64,000 nucleotides of DNA from Todiramphus chloris collaris. Taxonomy: Eukaryota; Chordata; Aves; Coraciiformes; Alcedinidae. The position numbers were made by a program, and so were the translations under genes. Under the pieces are notes generated by a model that saw only the letters and a program-made list of their open reading frames with translations, was not told the DNA's origin and did not search any database. This document shows positions 12,112 through 25,580 of the stretch, in pieces (position 1 is the first letter of the stretch; each line of letters begins with the position of its first letter). The stretch lies in assembly GCA_025345505.1 (NCBI GenBank), contig JANVCC010000049.1:10528492-10592491 (forward strand), read 5' to 3'.

Positions 12112-15100
12112 CTTCAGTAGCACAAAAAGGTAGGTGTAGTGATGTAAAATGCTACAGTAGTGCAAACAACCCTATCTGGGATTGTCCCCATGCCCAACTC
12201 TGCAGCAGTTAAGGATACTCCTGGAAGTACAGGTGCTCTGAGTAAAAAGCTTCTGGGAGAGCCATGTTCCCTTATAGAAGAAGAAAAACGTGTGTAAAGG
12301 TAGGTACACTTAACTTAGCAGGTAGTAGACTCCTTTATGGAGTATAGTAGCAACCTGAATGAAACTCCTGTTGTTTCTCATTACCAAAGATGACTGTGTT
12401 ACAGGACATTGGTCTCTGCTGTGCAATACCTATAGCTCTGAAGTTGACATGAGAGCATATGCCGATTCCATAAACAAAGACATGATCCTATATATACAGA
12501 GCAGTTGAACTGAGACAGACACACTGTGTTTCTATCCAGGTTATTACCCTTATAAAATTTTCTAGTGTGTGTAGTTGCGAAGTCTGTCTATTGTCATGAC
12601 TACCTGCTTTTCCCTATGTGTAGCAGCACACAATCACTACCAGGTATCAGACCCTCTGCCCATCCCTTATCTGGGATAATGTTTGTAAAGTCTGGTAATC
12701 TGGTTCATCAGCATTAACTACTGAGTTGCTTATGTATTCATTATTGGAATTGGAAATGGGAGTGTGCAATTTGGATAGAGATGGAAGGAGGAAGGCTGTA
12801 TTAGTGCTATCCCATGCATAACAAAGCTGCCTCTTCCGTGATCTTTCATATTTGCATAAAAATGTCTCAAAGTCAGTGTGGCAGATAGCGTATATAAAAA
12901 CAAGAGTTTAAAATGTCTTACTCTTTCAGGGTGTGACACCCTGATTTGAAGCTCTTTAATTCTTCAGCTTCTCCAATGGTTTGAGAAATGGAGCTGAAGG
13001 CATACTTTGTACTTGGAGCTCAGTTAGGTAACGGAAAATAGATAGGTATGGACTGGAGCCTAGGTTAGATGTTAGTTGGAAAATGGGAAGTGGATATGGT
13101 ATTTGTTAGTGCTGTAAATTCAACCTTTAATACTGTCCAACTAAGCACACAGAACTAAGGGCAAATTGCAGATGCTGCTTCAGTTGTGCGAAGCCCTTGA
13201 GCTTCAAAATGATGGAGACTGAACAAAATTATTATGTACTTGACTTTTATATTCTTTCCTAGGCACCTAAGTAACCTGGAGGTAATTTGGACTAGGTGAC
13301 CTCTGGAGACACATTTCAGCCGAAACTTTCTGGTGATTTCTACATTCTGGAGACCAGATATTAAGCTAAATATTTTTCTGCTCTGCCCCATGGTCTACTA
13401 CCCCAGTAGAGCCATTTTAGACAAATGTTGAGTCTACACAAAGTGGAACGCTGTCCTTTGAGCCGGTGGTACTTAAACACTGTGAACATGTTGATATACC
13501 ACTATGTATTGACTTTTTAAACACAATTTAACTCCCTCTTAATCCAAGTCCCACCATATGGTGTAGGATTCCATTTCATTATGTTCTTCTGCCTGTACTT
13601 AACCAGATCTCGACTGATCCTCCCTCTCTCTACAGTAAAGATTTTCTGATTTGTTATGGGGCTTTTTATAATATTGTGCATTTGTTAACCGTGCTCTTGC
13701 TGAATTACTGAGTGACTGTCTTAAACTGAACAGCCTAACTTCAGGCTGAATATGGAAAGTCAGTTTTGATTTCAAAGACAAATTTGGTTGATAAAACATT
13801 GTCATCCTTCATCCATATTAGGACTATTTGCAAGTTAGTGACAGAGGCTGTTGCTTTTTGAGCAGTGTTTCCACTGGACATTGTTCTGAGCTTTTGTTTC
13901 TTTTTGTTTTCATGCCATGTTAAAAACCCCAGATTTGCTTTGTTCCACATGTAAAGTTGAAGCAATACTTTATAGGAAATATGCTGGACAGACACATCCT
14001 AACTAAGAAAGGAGAGAGATCTGCAACAAATGTTTGCAGGAGCTATGCTTTCTGTTGACACCTCTCTGAACAATTCTTAACAGCAGTAATGAACTTGGAG
14101 TTGTGATGCCCTGTTTAGTATACTTTGTTTCAAGCCTTTTATTCTGTCCTGAGATTGTTTGCTTTTTCTGACCTTTTCAAAGCTTTTCAGTTTTGCCTGT
14201 ATCCTGGAATCCATGGAGTGGGATGAAGGGGAACTTTTTCTCCAAAGGAAAGCAAGTATTATGTAAAATGCTGTGAAGGAAGAAGTGGGTGAGGTTTTGA
14301 AGAAAGAACAAGACATGCGTGGGGAGAAATAGGAGTGTTCCTGAAGGACCCTGGGAAAAGAAGTATTTTCTCAAATGTACAAGTTCCAAAACCAAGTGAG
14401 CTGCAGACATCAGAGCCTCTTAGGAGTTCAGGATTGTCTCTTCTCTGAATCTGATACTGCAGTGAGTTGTTAGGGTCTCTGGAAATCATTGTTCAGGGAA
14501 AACATGACTGCCACTATATATTGTTCTGGTGTGACAGGCTTTTTTCCTTTCATACCCTTTCTATGAATGTGGTTTTTTCATGTTAAACTCAAATTGTCAA
14601 AAGCTAAGTGATCACTAACCTGAAGCTGTCCTTCTGAGTAGTTTATATGGGCTTAACTTGTAGCCTTCTGAGTCAGTTACGGATGTCGGGCCAAGCAAAG
14701 CCTGTTCGTCAGTAAATGCCAGTGATCTCACACTATGATTTGAACAGCCTGAATTAAACCGGAGCTGGGGAAATACTTCACTTTGTAGGCAAGAGAAGAT
14801 CTTTACAAGTAAGTTCTTGGTCTCTCTGCAACAGTTGGGAAGACACAATCTAGTTGGTGTTACCCATGGCTCTCTAAGCTGACAGTAATTCATTCCCTTC
14901 TTTCAAGTTTAATGCTAAAGAGCTTGACCACAACTTCACCAGGAGTCTCGGAACCCTTTGTCTCTTTACTTGGAGATTAGAGATTAAACATTGAAACTTT
15001 GCCTCTGCCCAGCAGCAGAGAAACATCCACAAACCTAGCTATTAGCCACAGAGGAAGAAAGTCAGCATGTGAATACTTTCCTTGACTAGGAAAAAATATA

Positions 15101-18100
15101 AATTCTACAATTTCTGCTGCTATTGTCCAGTAGCTATGGCTCAGTTGTAAACCTGCAATTAATTGGCTAAGGCATTGGGTGTGCAAGCCATAGAGAGTGA
15201 CTTACAGGAGGAGCCTTAGTGAGCCAGGTCATAGAGAAAGGGTGATTACAGCTGGAATTAGACTGACATGCAGGTATTCAATCTCAGGCAGTCATGCTTG
15301 CCTACAGCACTTAATGCAAGTGTCCCCATTCTGATCATGGGAAGTGTGGATGGCCACCTGTCTGTCTCTGAGCAGCTCAAGGACCTTGAGCTTGCTCTTC
15401 TACTTCTGGTATGTATTTCTGTAAACCAGTAGGAGGAATAAATTGTTTCTTTTGTACAGTGCTACAGTTTTGTGCCTCATTGACAAGTATAAAGTCCATC
15501 CACTCTCTGGTGGACATTAGTTAATGATCTTTAGTTGTTCAGTTAGGTTTGCTGTAGCTTCATAGACTGGAGAACTCTTCATCCCTTGCCCAGCTTGGTC
15601 TGGACTCATGATATTCTTGTTGTGTCCTAATTCCTTTTGATCCAAATACTGTATTTTTTGTCTACCAAAACATTAATCAACTTGCAGTTTCCCAAAGTAT
15701 CCTGTTGCTTTGGCTTCTGTTTTAAGTTACTGCCTTACTCAGGGCTGATTTCTTCCTGTAGCTTCTTTCCCTTTCAACAGGTTTATTTCATGCTATTACT
15801 GAATGCAGCTCATGAGATGCCCTACTCCCATCTTGCTATTTTGCCTTCCAAAGTGGATCATAGTGGTGCAAGTGTTATGTCAGAGTTTTAAGTCTCCTTA
15901 AACCTATACCAAGGCTTGTTTAAATGAGTTGTGGCAGCTTCCTTGAGGTGTGGCAGAAGACCTGAGAAGGGAGCTTTAGACTTGTGGGGAAATGAGGTAT
16001 CTAGCAATGTTTAATTATTTGTAGGTAGATACAGAATTTCTTTGTGGGTGACCATAAACTGTTATAGTGTGTGATCTCTAAAAATCCCTTTAATCTTTCC
16101 ACTACCAATTGAGACTTGTTGCTTGTGAAGAATAATTTTCCTCTTCCTTGCTGCTATTCTGCAGTGCCTCTGGTATTAGCCAAGTCCTTCTTTAAACTTC
16201 CTTATCTTGAAGAGCTTTGTTGGTGCCATCAGCTTATAGGTGGAGTGCTTACTTTTTGACTTAGGTGCTTTTGTGTTGTCTTTGTCTCAGCTGTACTCTG
16301 AAGCTTGGAGCTCAGCAGTTGTATCCTCAACTTGACTCTCCATTGATCAAGATCTCCTGTGATCTGTGTTTGTTCCTTGCTGGAAGTTGGCATCCTTTGA
16401 GCTGATTGATAGTAATTAACTCATTATGTATGCATCCAGGATTCCCAGTGAAGCTGAGCTCTAACCATTCATTGTTTTTCTTCTTCCTAGTGTCCTTAAG
16501 GATTTGAACATTGGGTTCTGACTTCACTTCCCACCCCTGGCAGAGAAAAGAATGGACCATCTTGGATTTGGTTTCCCTGCACACCACATTTTGGGCAGAA
16601 GGGGCTGCCCATCGGGGAAAAGGAGGCAACCTGCATCAGGCTGCAAGAGGAAGAGTTTAACAATAATCCTGTAATGTGCCATGGCTCTTCCTACAAATGT
16701 GACCCTGCATTGGACCATCAGGAAAAAGCCTAGGCTGTACATGTCCAAAGAGGAGCCCTGGTAAAAACCTCGGCCAGAAGACTGCCAGGAAATAGTATTT
16801 TCCCATGTGAAGAGTTTGGTTTGTGGAGGAATCTCTCAGTGGCCATCTTCTCTCCACTATAGCAGAAAGCCTCCCAGTGCCTCAGGATGGCAGAGGGCTG
16901 GCTCTTTTCTCACTTGGCTTGCCCTCTGGGACAAAGTATTTGGACACGTTCTTTAAGCCACCAGACGTGTACTTGGTATCCTACAGACCTGCAGAGGAAT
17001 TGGAAGGAACTTATTCCTGGAAGCCCCATGGGAAAAGGGTGCACTGTTTTAGGGGCTGGTTTCACTGTGCCCCTCTCTGGGGCACCCATTGTCATTCTGC
17101 ATGGAAGGGTGGTAATTGTGGTGTAGAAGGCTTCCTCTTGCCCACCTGAGTGGAACAGGAATAGGATGTGTTTTTTCACTGTGCCAACCGAACCCTATTG
17201 AATCAGAAGCATGTTTTGAGAAGTCCCTATGCTGTTCTCAGCACTTTCCTGATATACCAGGCTGCTGTAAAATAAGCACAGGTGCTAATAGCTGTTTCTG
17301 GGACATAAAAAAAACCATCATTTTGGGTTTGTTTCTGATCAGTCTTACTACAGCAGAGAAATGGAAAGCCTGAGTGTGGCCTTAACAGAGCCCTGGTTGC
17401 TTTTCAGAAGGGCTTTTTCTATAGATGAAATATTTTTTTACTAATCTGGGAACTTTCTACGGTGAATATGAAGCCAATGTTAATTGTGTCCTCATTAGGC
17501 ATATTAAGCATCTCTCCCTCTGAGAAGGTACCAGTGACAGACTTTCAGAGCTGTATTAGGAACAAATGAATTTGATGTTTGATAATGTATATGATTGTAG
17601 GGAAAGAATTTGCAGGTCCCTGTGGTTTCAAACCACCTTGGTAAAGAGTTGTACATTATTGTAATCTATATGTAAAAGTAGCTGCAAATTATGTAGAAGC
17701 TTTTCTAAACCTTTTTAAATATATATTATATATTTTAATTGAAAATGAGATTATTGGATTAAAAAAAAGACCACCACATTTGCTGCATTTGTCCCCTTGA
17801 TACAGGATAACACTACAGTATGGGAGGGGACAGGCCCAAGGCATTTTGGGCCAAGAAGCTGAAAATGTCTTTGGAGAAAATGAGCAGGGCACCACAGAGT
17901 AACCAGGAAATGGCTGCTCTTCTCAGAGCAGGCAGAAGGTGCCTGTATGGCATGACATTCAGCCCACAGCTACTCAGTCTCTTTCTTCAGCTGGGTGTTC
18001 CTGCCAAGCCAAGAGCATGATTTTAGAGAATGCTAATTATTAACAGCACACTCATTCTCAGCTAATCCTTTAAGTAGCTGGACTGCAGCTGATATATAGG

Positions 18101-21100
18101 ACAGGTTCCCTAGTCTGCTAAAAAGGTGATGTGGACTGAATCATGCTATATCTGCTGACACTCTGGGTAGCCCTTATGGAGGGGACAATCAATTGTATTT
18201 GGTAGCTCACTTTTTGATTTCCAAAGGCTTTTATTTTCTTACTGATGTTACTGCTACTGCTGGAAGCTTGTAGGCACACCATTGGGGATGTGCCTAGGAT
18301 CCTGACCTGTCTCTTTGTTCTTGCAGGACAGAAGCTAGGAGTCAAGAGGTAAGTTCAGAGCACTAGGTAGCATGTTCCTGTCACCTTTTTGGTGTTTTCA
18401 GTGTCAGGATCTGTGGGAGACATCATGCTGTCGTGGTGTTCTGGTAGGCTTGTCCTGGCAGAAAGCCTCTACAATCCTTTCTCAAGGTGGCAGTGACTTC
18501 TGTTAACGTTTCTATCATGCAGTGCAACGAGTCATGCTGTTTTACTACCTTGTCTGCTCTGTTTTCATGGGTTTCATTTCATTTTTGAGTGGAGATTGGA
18601 ATAGAAGTGGTTTTCCTGGTTACCTGCAAAAAGGAATCTTCAACGGTCTTATCTTTAGCATGCCCTGCCATCAGAGCCTTTGAATAATTTGACCTTTGCT
18701 TTGACAGCTGCCTTCCTGGCAGACCTCGTGGTGATATGTTTCAAATTTACATACAGTCTGCATGTCTGGCCACACCTCATTGTAACAAACAAGGCAGATG
18801 CTAAGCTGGGATCCCAGGCCTTGCAGACTTGAGTCATGGGTGCACCTTCTCACTGCAGTTAGTTTGTTACACAGATCAATAGATACCCTTTCTACAAACA
18901 CCGGATGGCATGTGCCACACATAAGAATAAGCCATTCTGGGCTGCAGCTAATAGATCTAGTGGGATTTGTGTTGTTTGGCACATAATATGCCACTTGTCA
19001 GCTTGGGCTCTGAGGGAAAATCTCCAGAGCAAGCTGACTGGCTTCTTGTGCTTCACAGCCATGTATCAAAGGACTACACACACCACCAGTATGTGTGGTC
19101 ATGTTATATATGAACCTCTAGCTCATTTTTTATGAAAATGGAGCCTGAAGTAATAGGAAAGACAATATTAGTAACCAGTGCTTCAAACCTGCAAATCCAT
19201 GGTGAACTGTTCTGTCCAGATTAGTCTGTGGGGAAGAAATGCTGTCTTTGGTCTGTTCTAAGGTGTCCCCTAAGTGACAGCACAGGGGATCTGGCCTGAT
19301 CTCTAGCTTCAGAGAGCCTGGCCCTGAGCACTTGGATAGCACTCCAGGGAGATCTAACATATTACACATCCTCAACCTGTTCCAGCTGACGGAGCTGCAG
19401 CCCAGGTACACCAAGGCTCATCATGGTTGGTGGCCTACAGTGTGAGTTCATAAAAGACCCTGTCCTTTTGTTAAGGAATAGAGCACAAGCACCTTTTTGG
19501 GTTTTTATTTCATATTCCCAGGCCAGACTCATGGGGGATCATCTGTCCAGGGAACACCACTGGAGACGGGAGTACCTCTGACTCAAGTCCTGCTGTAGCA
19601 GTGTGTTGACAGTGATGTTTCTGTCCTGTGGCACTCTGTGCAGGTGCTCTGTCTTCTCAATACAACAGGAGCTGGCACTGGTTGAAGAAGCCTGAGAGTG
19701 CTAGTGCTGAGAATGGTGTTTGGAAGACTTAACAGTGCTGAGACTGCTCAATAAACCATGAATGTAACTTTGCAGGCACAGGCAGATAAGTTAATGTCTT
19801 GTTTGTATATACAGCAAGATAGCTTGGATCATGGGCACAGAGGGTAGGGATTCAGAGAATTTGGAGTTCTCTAAGCCCTTCTCAAATAACTTCTCATAAA
19901 CTTTGAGCTTTTCTATCCAGTAGTATTTACTCGTAGGACACCAGAGATTTTAAAGTTCCTAAACTGCTGCTTTCTGAAAGGCCATACCTGGCAGGGTGTT
20001 GCTTGTTACTTGCCCATTTTTTTGTATGCCCAGAGTATTTGCTTCTGACTGCTGCTGGGTTCAGGATCGTGTCTTGGTGTGTCTTTATTCAGCAGTAGCA
20101 CCACAGGCCCCATGCTTGTGGGCTAGTTTTTGCTCTAGTGAAGGTTTGGGCTGGCATTTCAAGAGCAGCTGTGAGTTGGGTGGGAAGGGGCATGGGGAGT
20201 GGGCAGGGGAATCTTGGCATGAAGCCTTACGTAGCACTGTGTGTATATTCCTTGTCCTCACTGAGCTCAGGTAACATTTATTAATCTCTAGAGAATCAAA
20301 TACTATCCTTTACAGTGTGAAGCCACCATGCAGCTTTGGGCCATGAAAGATTTGGGTAACTAGGTGCATGGAGCCTAGCAGGAGGCAGACTTGTCACTTT
20401 TATTTACATCTAGATTTAGCAAATTGCTTGAACTTTCTTTATCATTTAAGCATATTCTGTAACACTCCCAGCTTCCTGTGAGAGTTTGGAATATTGAAAG
20501 CTTCTTGAAGCCCTTAATTTTCCTTGTTGGTGTGTTTAAAAACATGTCATCCACTACCCTGTGCTACTTAAAAAACAGTGGTTGAATTATCCTGGTCAGA
20601 GGATTGAAAGCAGTAGGAGCATTCCAGAACCCAAGTGTATTCATAAATGAGGCTCATAATAGAAGCAAGTATCACTAATCAGCTTTTCCAAAGGAAATGC
20701 CTAGAAAGCTTTTACGTAGATTATAATTTGTTAATTTTCTTACTTAGTAGCTTATTTATAGCCACATTCAAATGCTGCAGGGCTAGCCTTGCTCCAGGAA
20801 TGAGAAACCTGTGTCTGGTGCCTCAGGGGTGGTGTCCTGGATTGTCACCAAAAAAAGGTGCAAGTTTAGATACATTATTAAAAAAAAAAACCCACAACAA
20901 ATCAATCAACTTCAGGACATGATCATGAACAAGGATAGTTTAGGGTTTGTCTCAGTTGCATGTTTAATAAAAAACATGTTCTAATTAATGTGGAGAAAAG
21001 TAAGCAAGAGGTGTCTCCTGAAGCCTGAAAGATCTGGCCATGTGAAAGCTTGGTAGCATGTGGTAACCCATTACCACAGTTGCTTGCCCTTCAAGAAAGG

Positions 21101-21740
21101 GATCCCCTCTCTTCGGTAGCCTGTGTCTTTCTCTGCACCCCAATGTATCTGTAGTAAACAGAAAGCAATCTTCTAAGGATTCAAAATCTCATCTAATCGC
21201 ACTGGTGTAAAGCAGGGAGAAGAGGCAGCAGAAGCTGAGGGTGAAAGAGTTGATGGTGTTGCATTTATGGTTCTCTGGCTAAAACAGTGTTATGGTGTGG
21301 TAGAAAGGGATGTTTGCAGCTGATGTTGTGGTGCTACCCCATGATGCTCCCTGAGGTGTCTTGAGAGATTTGGCTGCACAGAAGATCGGTCACTTCTGAA
21401 AGGAGCTTCATAAGGCAATGGGGTTGATTCTGTGAAATTCTTCCAGCACAGTGGAGTCTTCACCTGATGCAATCCCAGGAGGGGTTTCTGCATTGCTAGC
21501 ACAGACGTTTGCTGCACCCAGGGCAGGCACCACTAGCTGATACAGTTTCCACCCCATTCCCTCTGCACTCTTTCATCCATTGCTCACAATGAAATTTTAC
21601 ATAATAAATCTCTGCTTTTGTTTGCTCTCTGTAGCAATGTAACTTCTGAACCATTACAGGCTCTTTGTTACCATCTGTGCTAGCAAGACTGTAGAATGTG
21701 CTAGACTAGGGGGGAATGTTTGACAAATAAAAACCTGTAA
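12112..21740 (+). other. FOXO4: FOXO4 3'UTR candidates and flank
   Basis: No coding exon seen. A good donor, AAG|GTAGGTG, sits at 12129/12130, just after the stop. FOXO1 and FOXO3 have a final noncoding exon after such a donor, so the 3'UTR may be spliced. Poly(A) signals on the + strand include ATTAAA at 17758-17763, AATAAA at 19750-19755 and AATAAA at 21726-21731. The last is followed by a GT-rich stretch and is the best canonical candidate. FOXO 3'UTRs are usually several kb long, so any of these could be used. RNA data would decide. Confidence 0.4.
21726..21731 (+). terminator. Candidate poly(A) signal
   Basis: AATAAA followed about 20-45 bases later by TG-rich sequence (ctgctgtgtct, ggtttgttctg), the usual layout of a cleavage site. 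It could end a long FOXO4 transcript. No direct evidence of use. Confidence 0.35.
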
Positions 21741-24600
21741 TCCTCTGCTGTGTCTCATGCGGTTTGTTCTGTTTCCCTGGTGAGGACAGTTTGGTTTTTT
21801 CTTTTTTTTTTTTCTTTTTCCTTGCCCTTAGCTCCTTTTCTCTGTCCTCCTCACCTGTTAAGGCAACCCCTTGATGAAATGCCCTTATTTGTCCAGAGGT
21901 GAAAGGGTTGCAGTGTGACAGCCTGCAAAGCTTCCGGTGTGCTCTACAGTGTGTAGAACCCCTTGGTACAACTTGCCAGCACTGTGTGGGGACCCATGGG
22001 GTTTACAATCTCTGAACCTGACCCTGAAGAGTTTTAAGTTCTGCAGGACTAGTGTAGAGTCATCCTAGCCCCTTCATTCCTTGCCCTTCTAGACTCTAGT
22101 GCAGATTCATTTTATATAGCTACATTCAAAGATGTTTGAGTATCAGTAACTCTACCACTTATCTCTAGGACCAGAGAGATGGATTTGCTGCTATGCTCTT
22201 CTTTCAGCCACCCAATCCACCAGCAGATGCTGACAATTAGGACAGATGGGCATGTGAGTGAGCTTTTATCTTTGATTACATATCCCAAATTCTCCATCAG
22301 GAAAAGGAAGGTTATAACTACTGTGGAGCATTTTTAACATTAGCGGACAAGGGCTTGGAGCTGCCCATCAAAGGAGACATGAATGTCAGAGTGGAAGTCA
22401 GGAGATGGTCATTCCTTAGGACCACTCAAGAGGTGGGCAAGAGGCCTCTTTGGGCAGGAAAAGGCTTCAGCTAGGTACATTAAGGAGTCATTCATTGATA
22501 TAAGGCAAGTAGGAATGCAGATACAGTCTGAGACAGTGAAGCAGAGTGTGAGGAAGGTGGTGGAGCCCTTGAATCAAAACAGTATGTCATTCCAGCAGGT
22601 CTGCCTTCTTAAAGCTGATATGAGGCTGGAGAATGGGATGTCCTCTTCTGTTATTGAAGTGCTCCATGCCCCACAGCTCAGGAGAGGTCTTACAGAAGAT
22701 GAAACTGGTTCAGAGACTCAGCCACTTTGGAGTGTGGACATGTCAGGAGACCAGAGAAAAATGGGAGTACAGATTCTCTGGCCTGGTTAGACACATGGAG
22801 AGCAAGTCAGGGTTGTTTTTAAATCTAATGAGGAGAAAATGTCATTCATGAAATTGCACAGAAAACTTGCATTCAAAGCCCTGGATACTCTATATTCAAT
22901 AATATCTGATAAAGAATACCATTGAAAAACAGTAGTGTTAAAATGGTTAATGCAAGTAACTCTGGAAGGGATCTTAAAGGCTTCAAGATATAAGCCAATC
23001 TCCAAAACTGGGGGATTTGGAGGGCAGCCTTAGGGGAACTATCTGTCCCTCATTTGCTCCTTGGGCACTTCTTAGAGCTTCCTACAAGCACATATTCTGT
23101 GTTGCTCCCATTCTTGTTGGAGAAACAAAATGCCAAGGGTGGATTTTGCAGTTTCTGATCCGATCAGCATGGATGCATTTAGAACAGAGGACTGTGCATT
23201 CCCCCCAGTAGCAGTAAACACTTTTTATGATTATTTGAGCATTGCCCAGTGAGACTTAAGCATTGCCAAAGAGAGCAAAGCACAGAATAGATGCTAGCCT
23301 GGGACCTGGATGCCTTGACTCAGGGTTGCTTTTGATGTGACACTGTCTGCAGTAATTACCAAGAGTCCTGCTGTGTTCCATCTTAACAGCTGTGTGGGTT
23401 CAGTGGACATTGTTTGCAGTAGGTCAGCCTTTCTTGCAGTCAGAGATCATGTAGCTATCTTCAGTTGTCATTGTAAGTATTTTGGCCTATGGAGTAGCTG
23501 CTTGCAGAGCAACGGTACTTGAAGCCAGTGAAAAATCTTCACCAGTTTTTCTGCTCAACTTAGTGCTGCTCTGTGCAGAAGGCCAGAGACCTGCTTTGCC
23601 CTGGTTGCTTGCTGGTTGATGAACACNNNNNNNNNNCTTTGCCCTGGTTGCTTGCTGGTTGATGAACACCTCTCCTGTGCTGCCAGTGATGGAACCATGT
23701 GTGAAAGCACAGCAGGGGAAGTCTGTTGCCTTATTTCATGTGGTTTTTGTGGTGGAGTAGCTGGTGTGTGAGGAAGGCAGGCTGGGCAAAGAGGGAGATA
23801 GCAGGGTCCATGCTGCCTGCTCCAGAGCTGTTGTGGCAGGACACTCTGTCCCCAGCTCCCACATACTACTTTTTCCTCTCCGTCCCTGTGGTTAGACCAG
23901 CAACCATAGGCCTGGCTTTTAATGGGTGGGTTGTAGGAGCTGTCACAGTAACCATTGCTGCAGTGCAATTTGCTGTTCTTTGCAAGCTATGACACTCCAT
24001 TCTTTCCACCACGCATCTTGGGGACAGCTTGTCTGATACAAAAGCATTCCAAGCTGTACCTGTCAGAATGCATTTCTGCTACAGGCTGTTGCAAGAAACT
24101 CAGACACTGCTTTGGATATCTGCCTGCATCCTCACCTCAGTCAGTCCAGGTAAGGTCACAGTGGCCTGGCTCCCATGTGGGTGTGCTGGAAATCCTGAAG
24201 GGTTCCTGCAGAGAAGAGGTACCCTGGGCTCTGGCAGCTCTCCTCCTTCCTGCTACTGAGCAATAGGAATATCTTAGTCCAAACAAATGAAGGGTGCAGG
24301 GGGTGCCAGGGCAAGGTCCCAAGTGTTGAAATTGACAGACATGTGGCATGCCACGTGGCTTAGAGTCATCTGCTTATCTCAAGTAGTCTAGTGCCTGCAC
24401 TGCCATTCCCAGGAAGCCTCAAAGTCTGGGCCCCAGTGAGTACAACAGCTTCCCAGCCTGGCTAGGCACAGAAGAGGAGCAGGGAGGGTTTCAAAAGCTA
24501 ATCTGTAGTTACTGGTGTGGGCTTAGAACTGCCCTGAAGCCTCTGGTCAACAAGACCCTTACAGGCTTCTCCAGTGACACAGTCCTCCGTACTTGAGTTA
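21741..24600. other. Intergenic stretch, nothing recognised
   Basis: Between the last good FOXO4 poly(A) candidate and CR1 copy B I see no recognisable exon, RNA gene or mobile element. The stretch includes the first assembly gap. Confidence 0.5.
23594..23669. other. Assembly gap with duplicated flanks
   Basis: Ten Ns occupy 23627-23636. The 33 bases left of the gap (23594-23626) are repeated exactly to its right (23637-23669). An exact duplicate meeting a fixed-size gap is the usual sign of two contig ends that overlap but were not merged. The true sequence may have no gap here. Confidence 0.85.
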
Positions 24601-24604
24601 CCTG

Positions 24605-25580
24605 ATACAAGACCTACTTGGGACAGGGGTCTGTACTGGGACCAATGCCATTTAATATCTTCATCAATTACCTCAAGGGATCAAGTGCACTCTCAACAGC
24701 TTTGCAAATGATGCCCAGCTGAGTAGTGCAGTTGACACACCTGAGGGACAGGATGCCATTCAGAGGGACCTGGACAAGCTTGAGAAGTGGGCCTGTGTGA
24801 ACCTCATGAGGTTCAGCAGGGCCAAGTGCAAGATCCTGCACCTGGGTCAGGATAATCCCTGGTATCAATACAGGCTGGAGGATGAAGGGATTGCAAGAAG
24901 CCCTATGGAGGACTTGAGGGTGCTGGTGGGTGAAAAGCTGGACGTGAGCTGGCAATGTACATTTGCAGCCCAGAAGGCCAACCATACCTTAGGTCATATC
25001 AAAAGAAGAGTGGCTAGCAGGTTGAGGGAGGTGATTCTCGCATCTCTGCTCTATTCTGGTGAGACCTCACTAGGAGTACTATATCCAGGTCTGGAGTCCT
25101 CAACAGAAGAAAGACGTAGGCCTGTCTGAGTCGGTCCAAAGGAGAGTCACAAAAACATCTGGAATGCCTCTTCTGTGAAGAAAGGCTGAGAGAGTTGGGG
25201 TTGTTCAGCCCAGAGAAGAGAAGGCCCCAGTGAGACTTTATTATGGCCTTTTAGTATTTAAATGGGGCCTATAAGAAAGATGAGGACAATCTTTTTTTTT
25301 TTTTATCAGGTCCTGTTGCAACAGGACAAGGGGTAATGGTTTTAAGCTAAAAGAGTTAGACTAGATAGAAGAAATTTTTTACAGTGCAGGTGGTGAAACA
25401 CTGCAACAGGTTACCTGGAGAGGTGGTAGAAGTCTCCTCCCTGGAAATACTCAAGATCAGGTTGGCTGGGGCTCTGAGCAGCCTGATCTAGTTGAAGATG
25501 TTGGAACCCCCAGGGAAGCTGGACTAGATGACCTTGGAAGGTCCCTTCCAATCCAAAGCATTTTATGATTCATTCTAGGA
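24605..25580 (+). mobile_element. CR1 LINE fragment B
   Basis: CR1 copy in + orientation. It starts in the reverse-transcriptase region (GSVLGPMPFNIFIN-like reading at about 24630) and runs through RAKCKILHLGQDNPWYQYRL and DLRVLVGEKLDVSWQC to the CR1 3'UTR, ending with 'ggaaggtcccttccaatcc' and an ATTCTATGATT-like tail near 25560-25575. The frame is broken. A 12-base T run lies at about 25292-25303. It lies in the FOXO4-sestrin intergenic region. Confidence 0.9.
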
